Assembly (NCBI GenBank): GCA_021733945.1
Contig: JAIPJX010000027.1
Span: 1 to 41,857, forward strand
Direction: 5' to 3'
Source of the DNA: Verrucomicrobiota bacterium
Lineage (GTDB): Bacteria > Verrucomicrobiota > Verrucomicrobiia > Limisphaerales > SIBE01
Length of the DNA stretch: 41,857 nucleotides
Each line of letters opens with the position of its first letter. Position 1 is the stretch's first letter. This document shows, piece by piece, positions 35,543-41,857 of the stretch. The position numbers and the translations under genes were made by a program. A model generated the notes under the pieces. That model did no database searches. It worked only from the letters and a program-made list of their open reading frames with translations, and was not told the origin of the DNA.

Positions 35543-36202
35543 TTAGGCTTTCCGGCGAATCCGGTTGGCCAGAAGGGCCAAGCCACCGAGGAGGCCCAAA
35601 GCCATTGTTGTCGGCTCGGGAACCGCAGTGATGCGGGCACCGAAGTTGGCCGGCGTGTTCGCGTCGATCAAGAACGTGCTCCAGCCACCACTGGTGTTTT
35701 TGACCCAGAAATCATCCAAGCTGGCACCGACCGCAGGCGGATCATAAACGAGCAGACCAGCGGTTTCCCCAAGATCAATACCGGAAAACTTCACGGTCCA
35801 TGTGAACGTGTTCGGCACATCTATGGAAAGTCCCTGAGCCGGAAGGCGCTGGAAGCCGCTGCTCAAGTTGAAAGTTCCGCTCTGATAAAGGAGTGTCCCG
35901 GGTTCGGAGGCAGTTGCTCCGCCGTCGTTCTTGTAGAAGAACAACTGGCCTTGTTCATTCCCACTCGGGCTGGCGCTCAGGAAGTAGTCGAAGGAGAAAT
36001 CCGTAATTCGACGTTCAGAGCCTGAAAGGAAGACCTGATCACCAAACTCAACGTTTCCTCCGGGAGGCGCATACGCTTTGTTCTTGGAACTGGCAGCGTC
36101 TGTATTGTCGTAGATGAGGCTCGCGTAGCCAGTCGTTCCAAGCAGGAACGACGCCGTCAGAACAGCGATTGATTTGGTCAGATGAGCTTTCGTTTTAGTC
36201 AT
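35543..36202 (-). CDS. PEP-CTERM sorting-domain protein
   Basis: This 219-residue secreted protein has a signal peptide (KSIAVLTASFLLGTTGYA) and a C-terminal PEP-CTERM tail: VPEPTTMALGLLGGLALLA followed by NRIRRKA. This is the recognition motif, membrane helix and basic end used by exosortase. The middle is a beta-sandwich-like region (FGDQVFLSGSERRITDFSFDYFLSA; FTWTVKFSGIDLGETAGLLVYDPP) typical of choice-of-anchor PEP-CTERM proteins. It is expected to be processed by the exosortase encoded at 11549-12523 and held at or released from the surface. The ATG at 36202 is preferred to one at 36238 because it starts the signal peptide. It is monocistronic, with its own terminator. Confidence 0.92.
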   Translation of the reverse strand: MTKTKAHLTKSIAVLTASFLLGTTGYASLIYDNTDAASSKNKAYAPPGGNVEFGDQVFLSGSERRITDFSFDYFLSASPSGNEQGQLFFYKNDGGATASEPGTLLYQSGTFNLSSGFQRLPAQGLSIDVPNTFTWTVKFSGIDLGETAGLLVYDPPAVGASLDDFWVKNTSGGWSTFLIDANTPANFGARITAVPEPTTMALGLLGGLALLANRIRRKA

Positions 36203-36227
36203 AGATCCCAGAGGGTTATTCAAACTT

Positions 36228-36256
36228 ATTGTGTGCACTTAAATTGTGACGGTCAA
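36228..36256 (-). promoter_or_regulatory. Candidate promoter of the PEP-CTERM gene
   Basis: On the minus strand, TTGACC (36256-36251) and CACAAT (36233-36228) are separated by 17 bases in a notably AT-rich stretch about 25-55 bases upstream of the ATG at 36202. Spacing and position are right for a sigma-70-type promoter. This is read by eye only. Confidence 0.35.
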
Positions 36257-36485
36257 CTCAGCCTAAAATAAAGTTGTAACTTGTTTTTATGCTTTTCCCT
36301 GTTTTCAGTCAAGCGATTTCTTATTTCTGCATTTTTTCAGGGCAGAGTCGTACGCCACGCAAGTCTTTTAGCAGGTCCGGCTTACAGAGCGCAAGGACAA
36401 TTTTGAAGATTTCGGGATTGTCCGGGATGACCGGGTCCTCGAGATTCGGTTTGCGGGATGCCCCGGGTTGAGTCAATAATTGAGC

Positions 36486-37682
36486 GTGAAGCGATTGCGA
36501 GCAGCATTGATCGGGTCGGTGTTGGCGAATCTGGTGCTTGCCCTGTTGTGGCTGAAGGCACCTCCCCAATCTCCGGGAGTTGACCAACCGGCACTGCCCG
36601 AACCGGAAGGAGTGGCGCCGCCGGCTACCGTGAAGACCAATCTGGTGGTGCGCCGTATCAATTTCACCTGGAGCCAGATCGAAACCAATGATTACCGGGC
36701 CTATATTGCTAACCTTCGTTCAATCGGTTGCCCGGACGCGACCATTCGCGATATCATCGTTGCGGATGTAAACGCTCTTTATGAACGCAAACGCCTGACG
36801 GAGATCGTAACTCCCGAGCAGCAATGGTGGCGTTCAAATCCGGATGCAACCGTGGCGCAGGCGGCGATGCAGCAGGCCCATGAAATGGAGCTCGAGAAGC
36901 GGGCTTTGCTCGATGAGTTGCTGGGCCCCAACTGGGAACGGTCGAACAACTGGGAGGCGGTGGCTTTCAACTCACGGTTCGACGGACCGATCCTCGGTAG
37001 TCTGAGTGCTGAAACCAAGGATTCCCTGAAATCGATCGAGATGCAGGGAAGGCAGAAACGAGTGGATTACATCACTGCCCGGCAGAGGGCCGGCGAGCCG
37101 GTCGATTCTTCCGAGTTGAAACGCCTGGCGGACGAGACGCGTGCCGAACTTGGCAAAACGCTCACCCCGGTTCAGCTCGAGGAGTATCTCCTGCGATATT
37201 CCGAGACGGCTCAGGATTTGAGGCGCGAGCTGCAGGGTTTTGAGGTCTCGCCGGATGAATTCCGGAAGATTTTCAAAGCCGAGGACGAGTTGGGCCAGCT
37301 CGGCGGTTCGAGCTTGGCGGGTTCGGATCCGGTGAGTCGCCAGCATCAACTGGATCTGGTGAATCAAAAGGAAGCCAGCCTCGAAGAGGCGCTCGGAGCG
37401 GAGCGTTACCAGCTCTTCGCCTATAACCGGGACCCGATCTTCCGGGAGGCGAAAACAACGGCCCAGGAGTTGGGCATGGAAGCGGAGTTAGTGGTGCCAA
37501 TTTTTCAGATCAACCAGGCCGTCGCCCAGGAGCGGCAGAGGATCCTGAGCGATCCCAATCTGAGTGTCGCGGACCAGGCAGCCGCGATGGCTGTGGCGGT
37601 GGAGGAACAGCAGCAATCGCTCAGGCTGGTGCTGGGGGATCAGGTTTACGAAAAATATCGGAAGAAAACCGCCGCCCCATAG
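36486..37682 (+). CDS. Membrane-anchored helical protein of unknown function
   Basis: This protein of about 398 residues has one N-terminal hydrophobic segment (LRAALIGSVLANLVLALLWL) and a Pro-rich stretch. The rest is a largely helical, Glu/Gln-rich domain rich in heptad-like pattern (AAMQQAHEMELEKRALLDELLG; KEASLEEALGAERYQLFAYN; AVAVEEQQQSLRLVLGDQVYEKY). No family is recognised with confidence; similar proteins occur in Verrucomicrobia as hypotheticals. The start could be the GTG at 36486 (MKRLRAALIG) or the TTG at 36480, with no strong ribosome binding site. It stands alone between the PEP-CTERM gene and a non-coding region. Confidence 0.7.
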   Translation: MKRLRAALIGSVLANLVLALLWLKAPPQSPGVDQPALPEPEGVAPPATVKTNLVVRRINFTWSQIETNDYRAYIANLRSIGCPDATIRDIIVADVNALYERKRLTEIVTPEQQWWRSNPDATVAQAAMQQAHEMELEKRALLDELLGPNWERSNNWEAVAFNSRFDGPILGSLSAETKDSLKSIEMQGRQKRVDYITARQRAGEPVDSSELKRLADETRAELGKTLTPVQLEEYLLRYSETAQDLRRELQGFEVSPDEFRKIFKAEDELGQLGGSSLAGSDPVSRQHQLDLVNQKEASLEEALGAERYQLFAYNRDPIFREAKTTAQELGMEAELVVPIFQINQAVAQERQRILSDPNLSVADQAAAMAVAVEEQQQSLRLVLGDQVYEKYRKKTAAP

Positions 37683-38318
37683 GAGCTGAACCTGTTTCGG
37701 AGGGATTGGGTTTGGCTGGCGGAGTTTCAGGGGGATTTGCATCCTCGGACAAACCAAAGCGGCGTCGGCGTTGCGCTCTGCCGCGCGCACTCCAAAAACC
37801 GTCGTTCTTCCGACGCCATGGCTTGGAATATATCCCCATGGCAGAAACGAATCCCCTCGCCCAAACCCGCCGCCCTGTGGAGAGTGCGGCGGCAGAGCGG
37901 TCCAAGATCTGGCGATTGTGTGATACCCCCTGAATGAAGCTGCCCGGGTGGACTGGGTGGAGTCGGTCGCGCTGCGACCGACAGTGCCTCGCGCTGCGAG
38001 GCACCCCACCTCAAGAGGTACACCACCCAACGGGGATGCTCCGGTCTTTGGCAGGTTCGCGGCAGCGTCGTGGAGTGCGTGCGGCAGAGCGCAGCGCCGA
38101 CGCCGCTTTTCAAGGCCCCGGCAAAAAGCGACAGGGGCCTCCCTGTACGTTCCGGTGAAAAATGAGACGATCCCGATTCCGTATCCACCGCCCCAGCCGG
38201 GAGGCGGACATCCGTTCCAGACGGACACCCCCACCTTCTGACTCTCTTAAACGAATGGCAGTACGGTTCGCCCCACCAGGAGCGGAGAGGGCTGGCGCGG
38301 GGGGCTGCCGGAGGTCTT
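37683..38318. other. Non-coding region between convergent genes
   Basis: This 636-base gap between the convergent genes ending at 37682 and 38319 holds no convincing gene. Short overlapping frames in all directions follow the inverted repeats and are not protein-like. The centre is the inverted-repeat element at 37757-38109. To its right, aggcccc/ggggcct (about 38113-38140) forms a further short hairpin. No T-run terminator is evident for either flanking gene. Confidence 0.8.
37757..38109. mobile_element. 353-bp MITE-like element with 39-bp terminal inverted repeats
   Basis: The left end 37757-37795 (aaagcggcgtcggcgttgcg...) and the right end 38071-38109 are inverted copies with two mismatches over 39 bases. 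Inside are two perfect palindromes side by side: 37962-37982 (gtcggtcgc-gct-gcgaccgac) and 37984-38004 (gtgcctcgc-gct-gcgaggcac). An internal segment near 37880-37895 (agtgcggcggcagagcgg) echoes the terminal repeat. There is no coding capacity and no evident target-site duplication. It fits a non-autonomous miniature element or a large extragenic palindrome. A mobile nature is inference until other copies are seen. Confidence 0.7.
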
Positions 38319-39605
38319 TTACGACTTATCGATCGTGGCAGGCAGGTAGATCTTGAATTCGGTTCCCCTGCCGGGATCCGTCGTGACATCGATGCACCCG
38401 GCGGACTGCATCACGAGCCGGTGAACAATCGAGAGGCCCAATCCCGTGCCTTGTCCCTGGGGTTTTGTCGAGAAATAGGGGTCAAAGATTCGGTCGATGA
38501 TTTCCCCCGGAATCCCGCTGCCCGAATCGCGAACCGTCAGTTCCAAGAGCGGGCCGTGGCTCTGAAAATTCTCGGCGCTGATTCGTCGACGTCCGGGTTG
38601 GCGGGCCGAAGAGCCCTGATCGGGAGGTGTGGGGAGCAGGTGCGCTGCGATTTCCACCGAGGCCGAAGGGCCTGAGCACTGGAAGGCATTGACCGCGAGA
38701 TTCAGAAGGAGTTGCACCAGATCGGTGCCGTTGATGCGTAGTTTGAGGTCTGGCTCCAGGAACTGAATGGAGAGGCCTTGGGGTCGGCAGTCCGGCCTGG
38801 AATGGAGGAGTTGACGCACATCCTTGAGGGTCTGATTCACGGAGACCTGATGGTTGGTTTCGGGTGTGTTTCGCAGGAAACTGAGATAGCGCCTGGAGAT
38901 CTTGACGCAACTGTCCACCTGGATCGCAACACGATACAACTGCTCCCGGAGCCTATCCAGATCCTCCCCTTCGACGCGTGAAGTGTCGCCGATGTTTTGG
39001 TTGAGCATCTCGACAAAGGCTGAAATGACGGTGAGCGGCCCGTTGATGTCGTGAAGGATACTGGCGTAGATTTCCGATCGCGTGCGGGCGATTCGTTCCT
39101 GCAATGTCTGGTTTTGCACCTCCTCCTGCAACAGCTTGAGGGATTGCTCATGGAGCTGGATTTTTCGGGAAATCCGCTTGCAGTCCATGGCTGTGGACAC
39201 GGCCAGTCGGATCGTTGCGATCTCAAAGGGCTTGGTCAGGTAATCCCGGGCCCCGAGACGCAGCGCCTGCCGGGCCGTTTCGAGTGTCTCGTAAGCCGTG
39301 AGCATGATCACTTCAATCGAGGGGTCGATCTCCTTGAGGTGGCGCAGAACCTCGATGCCGGACATTCCGGGCATTCGAATGTCCAGAATCACGGCGTCCA
39401 CCGCGTGTGCCTCCGCCAGCTCCAGCGCCTGTGCGCCGTCACGTGCGAGAAGCACCTGGTAGGTTGGTTTGAAAACGATCTCCAGAGCATGACGGGGGCC
39501 GTCTTCGTCATCCACCACCATCAGGGTTGGCGGCGGAGCTCCGTGTGGTTCGACGGGCCCAAAACGGCTGGTGAGGGGATGTGGTGCGGTAGCGCTGACA
39601 GACAT
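38319..39605 (-). CDS. Receiver-domain histidine kinase
   Basis: This 428-residue soluble protein has an N-terminal receiver domain (residues about 27-140; acidic pocket VVDDED, phospho-acceptor D75 in VILDIRMPG, K125 in LTKPFE). A coiled coil leads to the HisKA helix (H185 in ASILHDINGPLTVI), and an HATPase_c domain follows: N-box LLLNLAVNAFQ, G1 box DSGSGIP, F-box FDPYFSTK and G2 box GTGLGLSIV. No membrane segment and no sensor domain are visible, so it is probably controlled through phosphorylation of its receiver. It lies 224 bases downstream of a similar kinase gene on the same strand. The output partner is unknown. Confidence 0.9.
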   Translation of the reverse strand: MSVSATAPHPLTSRFGPVEPHGAPPPTLMVVDDEDGPRHALEIVFKPTYQVLLARDGAQALELAEAHAVDAVILDIRMPGMSGIEVLRHLKEIDPSIEVIMLTAYETLETARQALRLGARDYLTKPFEIATIRLAVSTAMDCKRISRKIQLHEQSLKLLQEEVQNQTLQERIARTRSEIYASILHDINGPLTVISAFVEMLNQNIGDTSRVEGEDLDRLREQLYRVAIQVDSCVKISRRYLSFLRNTPETNHQVSVNQTLKDVRQLLHSRPDCRPQGLSIQFLEPDLKLRINGTDLVQLLLNLAVNAFQCSGPSASVEIAAHLLPTPPDQGSSARQPGRRRISAENFQSHGPLLELTVRDSGSGIPGEIIDRIFDPYFSTKPQGQGTGLGLSIVHRLVMQSAGCIDVTTDPGRGTEFKIYLPATIDKS

Positions 39606-39829
39606 GATGGTATGGTTCGAGGAATGTCAGGGTGATGGTGGGCCGCGACCTCAGCTGGATGCTTTTGTTCGAAGTCACTGTCCGGGTGGATGGCTCGATT
39701 CAGGGGGCGTGGAACTTCTCTGAATCCTCCAGTCTGTATCAGTGGTTGAAGTCACGGAATCTCCAGATTTATTAGGTTTATTTCACGTTTCCTTGGATTT
39801 AACAAGCCCGAAAATCTGCGAAGAATGCC

Positions 39830-41107
39830 CTAAAGTCCCGCGAGTAGTTTTTCCAGGAGCGAATCGTTGGCGTGGATCTTTTGGGCAAGGCCGTCGGATT
39901 GCATCGGGGTGGCGGGAGGGCGGGGCGTTGCCGGCAGGGTGATCGAAAAAACCGTGCCCTGGGGTTCGGCCCGCCTGACGTCGATTTTTCCCCCGTGGCG
40001 GTGAACCAGGAAATAGCAGGTCATCAGGTTGATCCCGTGTTCGTGAGGCAGGTCGGACCTGAGAAAAAATGGATCGAACAGCGACCGGAGGGCATCGTCG
40101 GTCAGGGAGGGCCCGTTGTCTTCAATTTCGAGGATCACATGAGGATCGCCATTGACCTTGGAGCCGCGCGCCCTTACCTGAATCCGGCTGTTTGCGGGAA
40201 TGTGCACCAGTTCGTCGGCCAGGAGCAGGCCCAGCAGGCGCTCGAACTCCTGGCGCCCAGCGGTCAGGGTCAACGAAGCCGGGCTGACCTCCAGATCGAT
40301 CTGGATCGATTTATCCCTGAATTTACCTTCCAGCGCCCTGACTGAACTGGAAAGGATTGGACCCAATTCAAGCAGCTCAACACTGGGCGGTGTGCCAGAC
40401 TCCGAAATGTTGCCCAGCCCGGAGAGAATCCGCGTGATCCGCTCAAGTTCCTGCTGCACGTGAGCGTGGAAGCCGTTCCAAAACTCAGGCTGCCGCAGAT
40501 TCTCCAGATCCAGGTTTTCGTCGCGCAGCTTGGAAGGTGCCAGATCGATGAAGGTGCGGATCGCGACCAGTGAATTCCTGACGTGATGGGATAGACCGGT
40601 GGCCATGAGACCCAGGCTCACGAGGCGATCGGAGATGATGACTTCCCGCAGTACATTGATCCTTTCCCAAAGCAACTGATCCCGCTGGCTTTGGACCAGG
40701 AAGAATTCGAGCGCGCGGCTGAGGATGGCCTCCAGTTGGGAGACTTCCCAGGGTTTGCTGACATACCGATAGATTGCGCCGGAGTTGACCGCTCGAATGG
40801 CTGCGTCAAAGTCCGAATAGGCCGTCACAAGAATTCGGATGATGCGCGGACGCAACTGGCGCGCTCGTTCCAGGAGCTGCACTCCCGGTGCCCCCGGCAT
40901 GCGTTCGTCCGTCATCAGGATGCCGATCTCGTCCTTGTGCCGCTCCAGGAGTTCGAATCCCTCAGCGGCATTGGGGGCCACCAGGATTCGAAACCGGGAT
41001 TCAAACACCTTCCTGAAATAGTGGAGCGATTCCCGCTCGTCGTCCACGTAGAGGATTGCAAATTTTTTGTAGTCGTAGGATTCCGCCATGGGTGAACACA
41101 AACTCAT
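39830..41107 (-). CDS. Receiver-domain histidine kinase, second copy
   Basis: This protein of about 425 residues has a receiver domain (VDDERES; D67 in ILMTDERMPG; K118 in YVSKPWE) and a HisKA-like helix with the H-x-x-R-N motif LSHHVRNSL (phospho-histidine probably H174). The HATPase domain follows, with DNGPSLTDDALRSLFDPFF and the G2 region HEHGINLMTCYFLVHRHGG, which lacks the usual G-x-G-x-G and may weaken ATP binding. The start at 41107 (MSLCSPMAES) has GGAG just upstream; an internal ATG at 41089 is also possible. It is related in layout to the kinase at 38319, but the sequences diverge. It is 37 bases downstream of the truncated kinase. Confidence 0.87.
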   Translation of the reverse strand: MSLCSPMAESYDYKKFAILYVDDERESLHYFRKVFESRFRILVAPNAAEGFELLERHKDEIGILMTDERMPGAPGVQLLERARQLRPRIIRILVTAYSDFDAAIRAVNSGAIYRYVSKPWEVSQLEAILSRALEFFLVQSQRDQLLWERINVLREVIISDRLVSLGLMATGLSHHVRNSLVAIRTFIDLAPSKLRDENLDLENLRQPEFWNGFHAHVQQELERITRILSGLGNISESGTPPSVELLELGPILSSSVRALEGKFRDKSIQIDLEVSPASLTLTAGRQEFERLLGLLLADELVHIPANSRIQVRARGSKVNGDPHVILEIEDNGPSLTDDALRSLFDPFFLRSDLPHEHGINLMTCYFLVHRHGGKIDVRRAEPQGTVFSITLPATPRPPATPMQSDGLAQKIHANDSLLEKLLAGL

Positions 41108-41144
41108 TTGGACTCCGGGTTGGGCGCTGGGGAGAGGGGTGCCT

Positions 41145-41712
41145 TCAGGAAGGCCGGTTCTCATCCACCGAGGTTGTCTCCGCTGCCGGAAATTGCCCGT
41201 GCTCAAACAGGACGGTCAACTGCCCCTCGCTCGGACTGTCCGTCTGCACCAGCGTTGGGTCGAGGGGGAGGGTCACACGGATTCGCACTTCCGGCTCGCC
41301 CAGCACCTGGAGCCTGCCTCCGTGATGCGCGGTGATGAAAAAACAGACTGCCAGCCACAACCCCGACTGGTCGTCCGAGGGTTGGCTCTTTGTAAAGGGG
41401 GAGAACAAATTGCGGTGCTGTTCGGCGGTCCAGGGCACCCCGTTGTCGCTCAGCACGATTTCCACCGCGTTTCCAATCCCCGCGACGGTAGTTTCCTGCG
41501 CCGAAATCCGGACGGCACCCGCTTCCGGATTTGCCGCTTGCAGGCATTTCAGCAGATTTTTGAAAAGCCGCGGAATCTGAAGCGGACTGGCCCTGACCGG
41601 AGCGATTCCTTCCATCGCTGCGATGGAGACATCGAGACCCGGGTGGGCCGATGATCCATCCCGGTTGATGAGGCAATCGAGCAGGCGGGGCAGTGAAGTG
41701 ACGGGCGTGTTT
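41145..41712 (-). pseudogene. Remnant of a third histidine kinase, HATPase part only, cut by an insertion sequence
   Basis: The frame reads TSLPRLLDCLINRDGSSAHP, then LQIPRLFKNLLKCLQAANPE (the N-box helix region), VEIVLSDNGVPWTAEQHRNLFSPFTK (G1 and F boxes) and SGLWLAVCFFITAHHGGRL (G2 region). This is an HATPase_c domain equivalent to the C-terminal halves of the two neighbouring kinases. The receiver and HisKA parts are missing: going upstream, the frame enters sequence that belongs to an insertion sequence and meets a stop at 41769-41771. The ATG at 41615 lies inside the domain and is not a credible start. The gene is therefore most likely inactivated. Confidence 0.75.
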
Positions 41713-41717
41713 AGAAA

Positions 41718-41857
41718 ATGGCCTCTTCCGGGATTTCCGGGGGATTTTTCATTGAGCGGGATAGAGATCTAGCCCGCCGAGGTGAAACAGGACGTCTGTC
41801 TTGAATCGCTCTTTGTTTCGGTAACCGTAGGCTTTCTTGATCAGTCCTTGAATCTTG
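41718..41857 (-). mobile_element. End of an ISL3-type insertion sequence, running off the window
   Basis: The window ends inside an insertion sequence. Its transposase C-terminus is on the minus strand and its outer end should lie near 41718-41740, where ggcctcttccgggatttccg occurs; ISL3-family ends typically start GG-x-TCTTC. The kinase frame becomes meaningless at the same place. The left end and target duplication are outside the window or not identifiable. Confidence 0.6.
41749..41857 (-). CDS. ISL3-family transposase, C-terminal fragment (partial)
   Basis: Only the last 35 residues are inside the window: KIQGLIKKAYGYRNKERF, then KTDVLFHLGGLDLYPAQ and a TGA stop at 41749-41751. The pattern 'N-x-K-I-x-x-L-I-K-x-A-Y-G-Y/F-R-N' is the conserved end of ISL3 (DDE_Tnp_ISL3) transposases. 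Whether the whole transposase is intact cannot be judged. It is read on the minus strand, the same direction as the disrupted kinase. Confidence 0.78.
   Translation of the reverse strand, partial: KIQGLIKKAYGYRNKERFKTDVLFHLGGLDLYPAQ

Noticed and set aside
37621..38389. Several overlapping short frames in the non-coding region near the inverted-repeat element
   Set aside because: They run in all frames through the same inverted repeats and have Arg/Pro-rich composition; such frames are often mis-annotated as hypothetical proteins in genomes carrying these repeats.
41203..41676. A second minus-strand frame overlapping the kinase remnant
   Set aside because: It is a shifted reading of the HATPase fragment without ATPase motifs.

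Overview
This is a G+C-rich bacterial window that looks chromosomal and fits Verrucomicrobiota, probably the Pedosphaera/Limisphaera side of the phylum. That placement is an inference from gene content. The supporting genes are an Akkermansia-type Amuc_1101/1100/1099/1098 pilus-like cluster, an exosortase with EpsI and a PEP-CTERM substrate, very large secreted proteins ending in a 'Y-x-I-E ... W-x-P ... F-Y-R' module, and short GC-rich inverted-repeat elements between genes.

Layout. (1) Positions 1-190 hold two tandem hairpin-forming repeat units lying against the 3' end of a minus-strand secreted PQQ-like beta-propeller gene (198-1490). (2) Positions 1722-15907 hold a plus-strand surface-polysaccharide locus. 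It encodes a two-subunit thiamine-diphosphate E1-type enzyme, a DegT-fold enzyme whose PLP lysine is replaced by histidine (ColD type), a B12-binding radical SAM protein, GT2 and GT4 glycosyltransferases, a DUF362 protein, a WecG/TagA/CpsF transferase, a GDP-mannose 3,5-epimerase-like enzyme, exosortase, EpsI, a polyprenyl-phosphate sugar transferase and a UDP-glucuronate decarboxylase. Many of these genes abut or overlap by ATGA. (3) Positions 16019-22792 encode PilM (fused to a PilN-like part), an Amuc_1100-like protein, an Amuc_1099-like protein and a TPR-secretin with a huge glycine tract. (4) Positions 22835-33083 encode four large exported proteins on the same strand, the last a mosaic subtilase. 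Three of the four share the same C-terminal module. (5) Positions 33166-35414 hold coaE and an unusual ClpX-like ATPase. (6) Positions 35543-36202 hold a minus-strand PEP-CTERM protein with its own terminator and a candidate promoter. A membrane-anchored protein of unknown function follows. (7) Positions 37683-38318 are non-coding and contain a 353-bp element with 39-bp terminal inverted repeats. (8) From 38319 to the end, on the minus strand, there are two intact receiver-histidine kinase proteins and the remains of a third. The third appears to have been cut by an ISL3-type insertion sequence whose transposase C-terminus runs off the window.

How it fits together. The polysaccharide genes build nucleotide sugars, attach the first sugar to the lipid carrier and extend the chain. 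The exosortase that sits among them should process PEP-CTERM proteins such as the one at 35543. The secretin system spans the envelope, and the exported proteins encoded directly behind it are reasonable candidates for its cargo or surface partners. The strongest hypotheses for new biology are a branched 3-deoxy-sugar pathway (genes at 1722-4910) and the pilus-like system with its downstream exported proteins (16019-29262).
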